Part shown: in pieces, positions 42,833-51,301 of the stretch
How the letters are laid out: each line of letters begins with the position of its first letter
Position numbering within the stretch: the first letter of the stretch is position 1
NCBI RefSeq assembly: GCF_044762655.1
Contig: NZ_JBIWER010000002.1
Span: 868,001 to 932,000 of the forward strand
Length of the DNA: 64,000 nucleotides
Direction: 5' to 3'
Origin: Psychrobacillus sp044762655
GTDB taxonomy: Bacteria; Bacillota; Bacilli; Bacillales_A; Planococcaceae
Position numbers and translations under genes: made by a program
The notes under the pieces: generated by a model
Told to the model about the DNA's origin: nothing
Databases searched by the model: none
The model's input: only the letters and a program-made list of their open reading frames with translations

Positions 42833-43171
42833 TTATTGAGTTTCTACTGTGTTCTTCCTGGTAGATGAGAAATTTATTAAGCCGAATAGTAAAAATAACA
42901 TACTAACTGCCCATAAAACTCCTGCAATTCCAAGGCGTAGAGAAATTTCTTCAGATGCCATCGGATGGTTAACATCAAAACTGATTGCATTTAATGCTTG
43001 GCTTATTGCCCAACTAAAAAATATAAAAAAACCAATAACCAATCCATAAGCCATTCTAAATGGCTTTCGTTTTTTTGAAAACATTAACAGTAATACAACA
43101 ATAAACGCTATACCCATTATGATTGTAAATCCACCTATTAGCATACCCATTGTTTCTTGTTCCATTGGCAT
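42833..43171 (-). CDS. Three-helix membrane protein, unknown
   Basis: 112 residues with three helices (about 9-30, 40-60, 80-102) and short basic loops (FSKKRKPFRM). No motif of known function. GGGGGAG precedes the ATG; upstream lies repeat C (43204-43250), a promoter-like segment shared with three other sites. Confidence 0.6.
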   Translation of the reverse strand: MPMEQETMGMLIGGFTIIMGIAFIVVLLLMFSKKRKPFRMAYGLVIGFFIFFSWAISQALNAISFDVNHPMASEEISLRLGIAGVLWAVSMLFLLFGLINFSSTRKNTVETQ

Positions 43172-43203
43172 ATTTCTTCACTCCCCCAAAAAACATTCTA
43201 TTG

Positions 43204-43250
43204 TAATTTACATATATTAACTTATTCGATACCATACAAAAAAATCTTCT
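43204..43250 (-). repeat. Repeat C, copy 2 (promoter-like)
   Basis: AATTTACATATATTAACTTA, then TTCGATACCATACAAAAAAA, between the gene start and element 46. Confidence 0.65.
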
Positions 43251-43255
43251 TATTC

Positions 43256-43295
43256 AACTAAACTGCCGCTTTAGTTCAATAAGAAAACAGGCTAC
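43256..43295 (-). repeat. attC-like element 46, left half
   Basis: AACTAAACTGCCGCTTTAGTT, then CAATAAGAAAACAGGCTAC; right half absent. Confidence 0.75.
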
Positions 43296-43333
43296 AGTTA
43301 TTATTTCTTACCTCTTCACAAAGGACGAATGAT

Positions 43334-44110
43334 CTATATTAAACTGTCACGTTGCTTCATCAAAAACCTTTTTACTATAATCCTAACGCAAAAGAGTCCA
43401 CTAATTAATAGAATTAATAATAAAGGTCCTACTAGTAAGCGTCCGGTAGTAATTGCATTTGAAGATAGGATACTTGGAACAAACGAAGTAATCAACCTAA
43501 AATAAGGAACATCTGAATAAGCTAGAATAATATTTTCTAACATCATGTAACAAAAAGGACCTGTAAACACAACAAAGATATTTTTTAAATATATCCAAAG
43601 TACAAAACCAAATGTAGCAACAACAAAACCTATAAATGCCCTCCAACAACTAAGAACAAGTCCATATAAGAACGGATGATTAACAAAATAATAACCAGCA
43701 TAGTTTTCTATGGCATAATCCGAACCATGTGGTATTACATCTGGGATAAAATATAAGGCAATAATTAACCCTATAAAAGATAAAACAAAAGTGATGATAG
43801 CACCACTGATTGATGAAACTAACCACTTGGCAATCATGTACTTTCTCTTTGATTCCCCGGCATTATTGGAAGAACCATTACCTTTTTTTCGATCACAGAA
43901 TATTAACCAACATGCAGGAACTACAGCAAAAAAAGGAAAAAAGAGTGCAATTAGCTCACCTGATTGTTCCCAAACTTCAATATTGTAATTATAGAAATAA
44001 CCATATTGGCGAATAATAACGATCCCTCCACTAAACAATAGAGCTGTAAGTAAAGTAATAAGGTGGGGATATTTTAACTTAGAAATTTCCATTTTCATAA
44101 AATGTAACAT
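43334..44110 (-). CDS. ABC-2-type permease, lantibiotic-immunity-like
   Basis: 258 residues from the ATG with AAAGGAGGAA. Six hydrophobic helices and the opening MLHFMKMEISKLKYPHLITLL, common in ABC permeases of the MutE/EpiE/BcrB-like group that protect against lantibiotics or bacitracin. The ATP-binding partner is not encoded here. It is the third gene of an operon after an ECF sigma factor and its regulator. Confidence 0.7.
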   Translation of the reverse strand: MLHFMKMEISKLKYPHLITLLTALLFSGGIVIIRQYGYFYNYNIEVWEQSGELIALFFPFFAVVPACWLIFCDRKKGNGSSNNAGESKRKYMIAKWLVSSISGAIITFVLSFIGLIIALYFIPDVIPHGSDYAIENYAGYYFVNHPFLYGLVLSCWRAFIGFVVATFGFVLWIYLKNIFVVFTGPFCYMMLENIILAYSDVPYFRLITSFVPSILSSNAITTGRLLVGPLLLILLISGLFCVRIIVKRFLMKQRDSLI

Positions 44111-44194
44111 AACTATTCCTCCTTTATTGTTAATCTTTAATATTTTCAAGATTTTTCATATCTTTTTAGAATTGAATTTTTCTTTAACTTGTTA

Positions 44195-45208
44195 CTACTT
44201 ATTTGGATTCACCGTTACACCAAATTCAGATGCCCGAATCATTTCTAAATCTTCTAGTCTTTTTAACTCTGCTGCTGTACCCGTTACAACTACACCTATT
44301 ATCTCGATATTTTCAGCAGCTAGTTTCGCAGAAACTCCTTTTAGATTGTTATATATACGATTAAATTCCCCAAAGTATTTTCCATCTTTATAATTTAAGC
44401 CCATTTGTAAAGCATCAATAAAATACGTCTCACTCATAGATGAATCGATAGAGTTTTCACTAAACCCGTAAATTTTAGTAGCCAATTCAGTCGAATTGGA
44501 ATTATACTCGTTTATGTTTGTGTTTAATGATTCAGTGTCTTCTTCTGAATAAGTATCTACCCAGTACCATTTAAGTGTAATATTCTCTGGAATTAATTCA
44601 CGAACTTCTTTCAGTGTATATTTTTGGTTAAATGAAACCCCTAATTCGACCAAAGTATCATCTGTAAAATTATTTAAGGTATTTAGGTCATTACGAATTT
44701 GTTTGTACAATACCTCTGGATGATAAAAACTCAACATTCTTTGCTTTGTCTCACGATCATAATACCTTACTAGTCCATCCTCTTTGTCTTCTAACTGTAT
44801 CGGGGAATGATTTCCTGTAAAACGACTTATCCCACCAAATAGACTATACATAACAACTTGATTACTCCAATCTACTGGAATCCCTTCAATCTCTTTATAA
44901 CGATTAAACGTTAAAATACCTTCAAATACACCATTTGATTCGTTTTGGCTTCCTAATAGCACAATATTGGGATTAGTGATTCTGCTAAATAATTCGATAT
45001 CCCGCATCGCCTTTTCTTGGCTTCCTCTTATGATAATAAACCAAGAAAAACTTAAAGTAATTATCAGAAATACGATGACAAATAAAGAGATACCTATATT
45101 TCGAAGAATGGTTTTTCTCTTTGCTTTTTTTACAACCTTTGAAATAACACTTGTTGACTTCCCATCAAATAAATCATTTAATTCCTGTTCTATTTTATTT
45201 TCCGTCAT
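44195..45208 (-). CDS. ECF sigma factor regulator (anti-sigma)
   Basis: About 337 residues, starting at the ATG with AAAGGAGAAGG, 14 bases inside the end of the sigma gene. One membrane helix (about residues 35-58) separates a short basic cytosolic N-terminus, which should hold the sigma factor, from a large outer domain. The order and size match the Bacillus sigma-factor regulators with N- and C-terminal domains (Sigma_reg_N/C). ...FDGKSTSVISKVVKKAKRKT is the inner segment. Signal unknown. Confidence 0.8.
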   Translation of the reverse strand: MTENKIEQELNDLFDGKSTSVISKVVKKAKRKTILRNIGISLFVIVFLIITLSFSWFIIIRGSQEKAMRDIELFSRITNPNIVLLGSQNESNGVFEGILTFNRYKEIEGIPVDWSNQVVMYSLFGGISRFTGNHSPIQLEDKEDGLVRYYDRETKQRMLSFYHPEVLYKQIRNDLNTLNNFTDDTLVELGVSFNQKYTLKEVRELIPENITLKWYWVDTYSEEDTESLNTNINEYNSNSTELATKIYGFSENSIDSSMSETYFIDALQMGLNYKDGKYFGEFNRIYNNLKGVSAKLAAENIEIIGVVVTGTAAELKRLEDLEMIRASEFGVTVNPNK

Positions 45209-45710
45209 GTTTGTCCTTCTCCTTTCGATACATGTCTTTAAAGGATTTTCTTGCACGAAATAAATAAGTTTTCAATGTTCCTAGATTTAAGTCCAACATT
45301 TCAGAAATCTCTTGGTAGCTTAATCCAAGTACATATTTCAACAAGATTAGTTGCTTATGTAAGGGGGGGAGTTGATTCAGTATGTCTTGAATTTCTTTAT
45401 TCACTTCAATTTGTTGAACATAATCTTCTGGTAAAAGTGAATCATCTACCAGCTCAAAGTTACCAAAAGATATATACACCTCCCTTTTCTGTCTGCGACA
45501 CAAATCATAATAATGGTTAATTGCTACACGAAATAACCAACTATACGCTTTGTTTGGGTCAATGGAATCAATATATAAAATAAATTTATAGATGGATTCT
45601 TGGATAATATCTTCAGCATCTTGAGGGGTTGCACCATTTTTAATTAAATATTTAAAAATATTTACTGTTTTTTCTTGTAAAACTATGTACAGTTCATCAT
45701 GCCGACTCAA
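45195..45710 (-). CDS. ECF-type RNA polymerase sigma factor
   Basis: 171 residues from a TTG start with AAGGAGGGGA upstream. Region 2: ATPQDAEDIIQESIYKFILYID (about residues 28-50) and SWLFRVAINHYYDLCRRQKR. Region 4: LPPLHKQLILLKYVLGLSYQEISEMLDLNLGTLKTYLFRARKSF-type helix-turn-helix. First gene of the three-gene operon sigma, regulator, permease, bounded by elements 46 and 47. It may respond to cell-envelope peptides, judged by the permease. Confidence 0.92.
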   Translation of the reverse strand: MSRHDELYIVLQEKTVNIFKYLIKNGATPQDAEDIIQESIYKFILYIDSIDPNKAYSWLFRVAINHYYDLCRRQKREVYISFGNFELVDDSLLPEDYVQQIEVNKEIQDILNQLPPLHKQLILLKYVLGLSYQEISEMLDLNLGTLKTYLFRARKSFKDMYRKEKDKHDGK

Positions 45711-45900
45711 TTACTCCCCTCCTTTTCATTTATAAGACCTTTAACATTGAAAAAAGTTAACATTTAAATATGAAATTTTACTTAAAGATTTTCAAAATAA
45801 AAAGTATGTCCTATTAATAGAATCATACTAGAATATGATAATTCGCTGTTTAACTGGTATTACAAACTTAATTCTATATTTCTGGAGGATTGCCCAGTTA
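45711..45900. other. Upstream region of the ECF operon
   Basis: AT-rich; probably holds the divergent promoters of the ECF operon and of the truncated plus-strand gene. Confidence 0.4.
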
Positions 45901-45957
45901 ATGAAAAAAATATTTATTATTGTCATCCCCCTTTATTCAACTAAACTGCTTCTTTAG
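45901..45957 (+). pseudogene. Signal-peptide start cut off by an element
   Basis: ATG with TGGAGGA upstream; reads MKKIFIIVIPLYSTKLLL then stop. After the tenth codon the sequence is already the left arm of element 47. It looks like the front of an exported-protein gene whose body was replaced by element DNA. Confidence 0.5.
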
Positions 45958-46011
45958 TTCAATAAGATAAAAGGCTTTACTCCTTCTTGAAGTAAAGCAC
46001 CCGTAGTTGAG
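45939..46011 (-). repeat. attC-like element 47, T core
   Basis: Right arm one base short (GCACCCGTAGTTGA). Confidence 0.9.
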
Positions 46012-46018
46012 GAAGAAG

Positions 46019-46681
46019 TTATTTATTTTCTTTTGTACTTCCTAAATATTCACCGTTTTTTGGATTAAAAAAGACCTCAGCACTTTGACCATTTATTTTT
46101 CCATCGACTCCAAGAAAAATGTGTTTCTCATCTCTCACTAATCTAAAATGATATCCGTGTGAGAAAGGGTCTTCTGTTGGGCTGGGTTGTAAATTAAATT
46201 TCTCAACAGCGATTTTAATAATTTGGCTACTATCTATTTTAACTTCTGATTGTGGAATAGTTAGTTCTTCAGAACTGTCACTTATTATGTAACTTTTTAG
46301 TTTGCCTTTTTCAATACCAACTATCATCTGACGTTTAACTGATGGCAAAGAGAAAACTCCTTGCCAATCTCCTTTTTTTCCATTTTGACCACTTACAATT
46401 TCATCATCAACACTGTTCATAAATACAAGAATTGTTTCTTTATCAAATTGTTTACCTTGTTCTAATAATAAATTATATGCTTCTAAAAGCGTTAATTCTT
46501 TCTCTGGTAACGAGAAAAACGAATCTACTTCATACTTCCCGTTCTCTATTTTTTCTTTAGCATAACTTAAGGGAAAAAAATTCCCTATCGTTGCTTGTAT
46601 AGGGAATTTGGCGAAAGCTGAGATAGAACCCACCAGTATCAAGATAAAAAAACAAGTTGATATAGTTTTCATTTTGCTCAC
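46019..46681 (-). CDS. Exported protein with PepSY-like end, unknown
   Basis: 220 residues: a helix or signal segment at residues 6-24, then a secreted domain. The first half has LTLLEAYNLLLEQGKQFDKE; the C-terminal part (SQIIKIAVEKFNLQP...GYHFRLVRDEKHIFLGVDGKI) has the size and strand order of a PepSY-type domain and ends in AEVFFNPKNGEYLG, close to the usual vxxDxxTGxxL. Role unknown. One-gene unit. Confidence 0.6.
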   Translation of the reverse strand: MSKMKTISTCFFILILVGSISAFAKFPIQATIGNFFPLSYAKEKIENGKYEVDSFFSLPEKELTLLEAYNLLLEQGKQFDKETILVFMNSVDDEIVSGQNGKKGDWQGVFSLPSVKRQMIVGIEKGKLKSYIISDSSEELTIPQSEVKIDSSQIIKIAVEKFNLQPSPTEDPFSHGYHFRLVRDEKHIFLGVDGKINGQSAEVFFNPKNGEYLGSTKENK

Positions 46682-46736
46682 CTACAATCTATTGTGTAGG
46701 GTAGTTTCTCCACGCTTCACATAATAATACTTATTG

Positions 46737-46810
46737 AACTAAACTGCCGCGTTAGTTCAATAAGAAAAAAGGCTTTACTCCTTCTTGAAGTAGAGCACCC
46801 GTTAGTTTAA
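46737..46810 (-). repeat. attC-like element 48, T core
   Basis: Full copy; one change in the core stem (AGTAGAGC). Confidence 0.92.
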
Positions 46811-46819
46811 TAAGAATAT

Positions 46820-47434
46820 CTAAATACTGTTAATAATTCTAACTCCATTGGGGTCAACAATGTTCGATGATAATAATCCATTTATTACAGCTTCTTTAAT
46901 AGTAACCTCATCACCAACTTCTGAAATTATATTATTAGCCGTTTTATTAAACAGAATGGAAAGGTCATTATCTAATCCTTTCTTTTTAGTTTCCAACTTT
47001 AATTCTTTTATTTTTATGTTATCAGTCATAGGGTCTATAACGTCTGTGTTTGTTTGGAGTTCTATCCTAAATCTATAAGGTGTGGTGATAAAGGTTCTTC
47101 TTTCTCCTCTATTAACTTCCCAATTCATTTTTTCTGCGTTTTCACATATCTTATTTTGTTCTTTTTCTGATACCAAAAAGCCAATATGATCAAACATAAT
47201 TTTCTTGCCGTAACCGAAAGTAATATTTATATTCCCTTTTCTTACCTCTACAATTCGAAAAAGAATTTTTTTCTCTCGAAAGTCATTCCACGTTAACGGT
47301 GGATTAAACGTTTGAAAATCCCCATCATATTTTCCTACTCTTTGAAATATACGAAAGCCATTATCCTCATAAAATTTTTCTGTTTCTTCAACATAAGGAG
47401 TCCAAAAATGATAATGAAAAAGCATTAAATTCAC
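46820..47434 (-). CDS. VOC-superfamily protein, long form
   Basis: 204 residues. The first 130 form one VOC unit: LMLFHYHFWTPYVEETEKFYEDNGF, then FNPPLTWNDFREKKILFRIVEV, IMFDHIGFLVSEKEQN and FRIELQTN, with His and Glu at metal positions. The C-terminal 70 residues (ETKKKGLDNDLSILFNK...) are not part of the fold. This long form is found in Bacillus without known substrate. AGAGGTGAA precedes the ATG. Confidence 0.78.
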   Translation of the reverse strand: MNLMLFHYHFWTPYVEETEKFYEDNGFRIFQRVGKYDGDFQTFNPPLTWNDFREKKILFRIVEVRKGNINITFGYGKKIMFDHIGFLVSEKEQNKICENAEKMNWEVNRGERRTFITTPYRFRIELQTNTDVIDPMTDNIKIKELKLETKKKGLDNDLSILFNKTANNIISEVGDEVTIKEAVINGLLSSNIVDPNGVRIINSI

Positions 47435-47491
47435 CTCTTAATTAAAGTCTGTTTAATTATCTTTTCGATACAATAAGGAATTCCTTCTCTT

Positions 47492-47517
47492 TCTAAACCG
47501 CCTCGCTTTAGTTGCAT
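47492..47517 (-). repeat. attC-like element 49, left-arm trace
   Basis: CTAAACCGCCTCGCTTTAGTT followed by GCAT; overlaps the stop of the MBL gene. Confidence 0.5.
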
Positions 47518-48341
47518 TATGTACTAAACAAGGTTCCATTTATTGCTTCAATATAACGGGTTGCAGATCTTTGTACACTTTGCTTAGCCTCTTCTTTAAT
47601 GACACGATTAAACGCATCATATAATCGATCAAACTTCAATTCTTTTACCCTGTTTGTAATCCTTTCAATCGTAACTCTTGGAAGTGGAATAAAATTCGCA
47701 TAACTATACATAAAACTTACCCATTGACGGTCAGCAACGACCCTAATGATATCTCCAGTCAATAAGATTCCGTTCTGATTGCTTCCATTTTTCCATTCTA
47801 AAATTGTACCACCCTTATAATGACCGCCAACTCTCTGTATGATGATACCTTCTTCTAATTCAAGTGACTCACCAGTCCAAAAAACTATTCGTTCACTTGG
47901 TCTCGTCACCCATTCTTTATCATCTTCATGAATATAAATCGGAGCATTAAAAGCTTCCGCCCATTCTACTTGACTTGAGTAATAATGGGGATGAGATAAA
48001 GCTATTGCATCTATTCCACCTAAGTCTTCTATTTCTTTAATCGTAATTTCATCAATATATGAAATACAATCCCACAACAAATTAAAGTTCTTATTTTGTA
48101 TAAAATAGGCTGTTTGCCCAATTCCAAAACTTGGACTAGTTTTTATGCTATATAGTCCCTCTTCTTCGAAACTAATAGTATTTTTATATGTACCATCTTT
48201 AATCATAGTTTCTAATGTTGTCCAAGTTTGCCCTTTAACACTTATATATTGTCTTTCTTCACCACAAATCTTACATTTCTTTGGTTTCTCAATAGAATTT
48301 TCATACTGAACTCCGCATGTCTTACAAATATAATAATTCAA
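47517..48341 (-). CDS. Zn-ribbon plus metallo-beta-lactamase-fold protein
   Basis: 274 residues from a TTG with AAGAGGG; an in-frame ATG nine codons up has no good site. An N-terminal zinc ribbon (CKTCG...CKICG) is fused to an MBL fold: IDAIALSHPHYYSSQVEWAE (about residue 125), GGHYKGGTILEW and ILLTGDIIRV. The metal motif is HPHYYS rather than HxHxDH, so the usual Asp and last His of motif 2 are missing and activity may be changed. A hydrolase or nucleic-acid-linked role is possible. Confidence 0.75.
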   Translation of the reverse strand: MNYYICKTCGVQYENSIEKPKKCKICGEERQYISVKGQTWTTLETMIKDGTYKNTISFEEEGLYSIKTSPSFGIGQTAYFIQNKNFNLLWDCISYIDEITIKEIEDLGGIDAIALSHPHYYSSQVEWAEAFNAPIYIHEDDKEWVTRPSERIVFWTGESLELEEGIIIQRVGGHYKGGTILEWKNGSNQNGILLTGDIIRVVADRQWVSFMYSYANFIPLPRVTIERITNRVKELKFDRLYDAFNRVIKEEAKQSVQRSATRYIEAINGTLFST

Positions 48342-48473
48342 AACAATCCCTCTTCCCGAAAAATTCATTTTAGTCTGTGTTATCTGAAATCAATTGTAAT
48401 TAATTGTATCATTATAAAACATGGGTCACTCTAAGCCTTTTGAATGATAATTCATTCACATTCTTCGTTATTC

Positions 48474-48553
48474 AACTAAACTGCGCCGTTAGTTCAATAA
48501 GAAAAGCTACCCTTACAGGCAGCCACTTGTTAAACTAAAGCAAACTTTAGCTT
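48474..48553 (-). repeat. attC-like element 50, G core
   Basis: Right arm diverged (AACTAAAGCAAACTTTAGCTT). Confidence 0.9.
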
Positions 48554-48555
48554 AA

Positions 48556-49101
48556 TTATATTTTTGTCCATTCTGTTCTTAACAATGAAAAAATTAAGGC
48601 ATCGTGAGATTGATTATTTTGATAGAGGTATCCCCTCAACAAACCTTCCTTAGTAAAACCTAAACTATTTAATAAATGTATAGATGGCTCATTTTGCGGA
48701 TAAGTCACTGCACCAATCCTAAACAACTCCAAATATTCAAACGAGTATCTTAATACTTCTTTTACTGCTTCGGAGGTAATTCCTTTACTCCAATGTGAAG
48801 GGTGTAATTCATATCCAATCTCAGCTTTTTTACTCCAAGTGCTAAGGTTGTTTAATCCTAATGTACCAACAAAATCACCTGAGTCTTTTATTACAATGCC
48901 CCATCTTATACCTCGTTTACTCTCATATGCACTTTGAAAGGACTCAACTATTTTTGAAGCATCCTCAATACTTTTCAAGCTATCCATTCCGTAATACTTA
49001 GTCACTTCATCTTTTGACATAATTTCGAAATAGCTTTGTGTATGTTCTTCTTTTACTTGAACTAAATTCAGTCTATTCGTTTCCAGCTCAGGAAATCCCA
49101 T
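48556..49101 (-). CDS. GNAT N-acetyltransferase, RimJ/RimL-like
   Basis: 181 residues, the standard RimJ length. ELETNRLNLVQVKEEHTQSYFEI opens the family; WGIVIKDSGDFVGTLGLNN and IGYELHPSHWSKGITSEAVKEVLRYSF (about residue 95) are the core with the acetyl-CoA loop; NEPSIHLLNSLGFTKEG is the C-terminal block. The family acetylates N-termini of ribosomal proteins, other proteins or small amines. The gene ends three bases from element 50. Confidence 0.9.
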   Translation of the reverse strand: MGFPELETNRLNLVQVKEEHTQSYFEIMSKDEVTKYYGMDSLKSIEDASKIVESFQSAYESKRGIRWGIVIKDSGDFVGTLGLNNLSTWSKKAEIGYELHPSHWSKGITSEAVKEVLRYSFEYLELFRIGAVTYPQNEPSIHLLNSLGFTKEGLLRGYLYQNNQSHDALIFSLLRTEWTKI

Positions 49102-49143
49102 AAAATCTACCCCTCGATTTATCGTCGTATTTTAATCCTTGTT

Positions 49144-49225
49144 AACTAAACTGCTGCGTTAGTTCAATAAGAAAAAGCAACCCTTACCGGCAGCCACTTG
49201 TTTCACTAAAGCACCCGTTAGTTTA
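49144..49225 (-). repeat. attC-like element 51, G core
   Basis: GCAACCCTTACCGGCAGCC. TTA at 49218-49220, inside its right-arm GTTAGTTTAA, is the stop of the next gene. Confidence 0.92.
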
Positions 49226-49673
49226 ATAACCAAGGGACATTCATTTGAAACTCAAATTGAATTACTGGAGTTGGAAAATCTTCTGGTACTAATACTAAAT
49301 CATTACTAAAGCCAATCTCAATACCTTTATAATTAATAAAAGTTGGTGAAGAAACTTCACTGCCTTTCTTTGTGGGAACCCATAAATTTGGACCTTTAAT
49401 TATCCTACCAACAACATGATAAAAGCCTCCATACAAATGTGTACCATCTTCATTTTCCATATATTCAGAGACCTCACCTTCTTTACGAGGGTCTATACCA
49501 AGTAAATTAAAAATGTTCATAATGTCTTGGGAGAATATATCACAAGCTAAAACATAATTTGCACAAAAATCACAGCTACACCCTTCAGTAATTAAATGAT
49601 AATTCTTATAAAATTCTTTTGTTCGATTAACATCTATTTCAATATCCCAGGAACCAACCTTTATTTGGTCCAT
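49218..49673 (-). CDS. Cysteine-motif protein, unknown; stop in element
   Basis: 151 residues, no membrane helix. A CSCDFC motif (about residues 32-37) with another Cys near 44 could bind metal. Other marks: NIFNLLGIDPRKEGEVSEYME and HLYGGFYHVVGRII. Related proteins occur in Bacillus as hypotheticals. The last codons read AAC TAA, exactly the core of element 51, so the element ends the reading frame. Confidence 0.65.
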   Translation of the reverse strand: MDQIKVGSWDIEIDVNRTKEFYKNYHLITEGCSCDFCANYVLACDIFSQDIMNIFNLLGIDPRKEGEVSEYMENEDGTHLYGGFYHVVGRIIKGPNLWVPTKKGSEVSSPTFINYKGIEIGFSNDLVLVPEDFPTPVIQFEFQMNVPWLLN

Positions 49674-49723
49674 AATATCACCTTCACATTCTTATTTATC
49701 TTATTCTCTATCTTTTCTTATTG

Positions 49724-49796
49724 AACTAAACTGCCCCGTTAGTTCAATAAGAAAAAGGCTTTACCCCTTCTTGAAGTAAAGCACCCGTTAGTTGAA
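49724..49796 (-). repeat. attC-like element 52, T core
   Basis: Full copy, close to consensus throughout. Confidence 0.95.
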
Positions 49797-49893
49797 TAAG
49801 AACAGGAAAATTTTGCTGTATTAGCTTTTTATAGCTTTCCCAGCACCAAAAGTGATTAGAAGGATTAACATTAGAGAAAAGACTAAAGCCCAG

Positions 49894-50034
49894 CTATTTC
49901 CTTCCTCCAAATAGGGCAGTTAATACCACATCAAACGAAGGAACGCCCAACGCACTCAGCAATGGTAATGCAAAGGCTGTTGAAATAACACCCATTACGA
50001 AAGCTAATATAAATATTTTTTTCTTTTTATCCAC
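49894..50034 (-). CDS. 46-residue membrane protein
   Basis: GTG start with AAGGGGTGA upstream; a longer frame begins 18 codons earlier without a ribosome site. The product is VDKKKKIFILAFVMGVISTA, then FALPLLSALGVPSFDVVLTALFGGRK: two hydrophobic segments with basic ends. Function unknown; the size fits a small membrane regulator or toxin, but nothing more can be said. Confidence 0.5.
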   Translation of the reverse strand: MDKKKKIFILAFVMGVISTAFALPLLSALGVPSFDVVLTALFGGRK

Positions 50035-50106
50035 AAGGTTCACCCCTTTTTCAACTATTTTAACACAACATTTAAAATTATCAGTCAATTAAACGTAATT
50101 TACATT

Positions 50107-50143
50107 ATGGACCAATTGTTAAACGCAAGTTAAACAACACTCT
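50107..50143 (-). repeat. Repeat D, copy 4
   Basis: ATGGACCAATTGTTAAACGC, then AAGTTAAACAACACTC. Confidence 0.6.
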
Positions 50144-50144
50144 T

Positions 50145-50169
50145 CCACTAAAGCACGCGTTAGTTTAAT
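50145..50169 (-). repeat. attC-like element 53, right half
   Basis: CACTAAAGCACGCGTTAGTTT; contains the stop of the next gene (TTA at 50160-50168 region). Confidence 0.75.
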
Positions 50170-50396
50170 AAGAAACCCTGTATGGAAACAAAGAATATAA
50201 ATAAAGAAACTATAATGAACATATACCCTTCAAATCTTTTTCTGTCTCTTTGAAGTTCGACTAACCCCGTTACCAACATAAACGCCCCTAAGAAGAACAT
50301 CATAAACGGCATTAACTCAAATTTTCTACTTATTAAACCATAACTAGCGAATGCAATAACAATTATTCCTAATAAAATTCTAATTATTTTCACCAA
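50160..50396 (-). CDS. Small membrane protein, stop in element
   Basis: 78 residues with two to three helices (about 4-20, 27-44, 56-75) joined by short basic loops (LQRDRKRFEGY). It resembles small YxxE-like Bacillus membrane proteins without assigned role. The last residues FLLN and the TAA stop read TTA TTA AAC TAA, which is element sequence. GGGGGC precedes the ATG. Confidence 0.6.
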   Translation of the reverse strand: MVKIIRILLGIIVIAFASYGLISRKFELMPFMMFFLGAFMLVTGLVELQRDRKRFEGYMFIIVSLFIFFVSIQGFLLN

Positions 50397-50460
50397 TGCC
50401 CCCCTTAAATTTTTTCGCTCTTATATTAAAGCCTGTGCATCTTGGTAGAAATCCTTATTC

Positions 50461-50482
50461 AACTAAACTGCTGCTTTCTTTA
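50461..50482 (-). repeat. attC-like element 54, left arm only
   Basis: AACTAAACTGCTGCTTTCTTT, running into repeat B. Confidence 0.6.
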
Positions 50483-50558
50483 ATACGTTTGATACGAATA
50501 GAGGTTCCAAATTTAAATAAATTTTCCATTTAAATTATCAAAAATTTATTTTGCTTAT
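50473..50558 (-). repeat. Repeat B, copy 3
   Basis: AATACGTTTGATACGAATAG, then AGGTTCCAAATTTAAATAAA; matches 10715-10789 and 12431-12517. Confidence 0.8.
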
Positions 50559-50560
50559 TG

Positions 50561-50689
50561 AACTAACCTGCCGCGTTAGTTTAAGTGTAACATTTCACAA
50601 TGGATGTCTAAGATCTACTTGAAGTTTTGGATAAAAAAATAGACCATCTAAATGACGGTCTTGTTAAACTAAAGCACCCGTTAGTTGAA
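50561..50689 (-). repeat. attC-like element 55, L core
   Basis: Full long copy; hairpin AGACCATCTAAATGACGGTC. Confidence 0.92.
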
Positions 50690-50706
50690 AAAGAATTTAA
50701 TATTTT

Positions 50707-51228
50707 CTATAAGGATTCAACTTTTTTAATTACACCTTCATAATTAAGAAATATCTGAAAGTTACGTTCCTTATTTAGCTTTTCAAGTTCATCCTTGGTG
50801 TAATCTCTATACATTGTTTCAAAGACAAGGAAATATATGAAACCATCAGTCGTGTCCTTTAAAATCATGGGTTGTATTGGTCCCAATGATTCCTTCAATA
50901 TAGAAGAATCAGTTACAACCTCAAAGTTAAGAGACATTCTTTCCTCATTCGAGAGTTCTTTTTCAGACAACAACGATACTTCATACCTTACTCCAGTAAG
51001 AGGCGTATCTGAAGCACTATCATTCAAGTTAGCAAATTTACTATTAATTTCACTTATCTTAAATGGAACAGAATAGGTTTCGTTTTCGCTAACATCTACA
51101 TGGTCACTTTCCACTTCTTCCTCAGTCTTTACTGATTGCTTAGGTTCATTAACCACTTTTTGATTGGTACATCCTGATAAAATTAATAGTCCGAGTACAG
51201 TAAATAAACAAATATAAATTACTTTCAT
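50707..51228 (-). CDS. Lipoprotein, unknown
   Basis: 173 residues. Signal MKVIYICLFTVLGLLILSGC with lipobox LSGC (Cys 20), then an acidic Glu/Val linker and a domain with VPFKISEINSKFANLND and RYEVSLLSEKELSNEERM, ending QIFLNYEGVIKKVESL. No known family. GGGGGAG precedes the start and repeat C (51251-51294) lies just upstream, as for other array genes. Confidence 0.65.
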   Translation of the reverse strand: MKVIYICLFTVLGLLILSGCTNQKVVNEPKQSVKTEEEVESDHVDVSENETYSVPFKISEINSKFANLNDSASDTPLTGVRYEVSLLSEKELSNEERMSLNFEVVTDSSILKESLGPIQPMILKDTTDGFIYFLVFETMYRDYTKDELEKLNKERNFQIFLNYEGVIKKVESL

Positions 51229-51250
51229 AATTCTCCCCCTTTGCTTAAGG

Positions 51251-51294
51251 ATTTACATATATTAACTTATTCAACACAATCGGAAAATAACCTT
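51251..51294 (-). repeat. Repeat C, copy 3 (promoter-like)
   Basis: ATTTACATATATTAACTTAT, then TCAACACAATCGGAAAATAA, between the lipoprotein start and element 56. Confidence 0.7.
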
Positions 51295-51301
51295 CTTCTT
51301 C

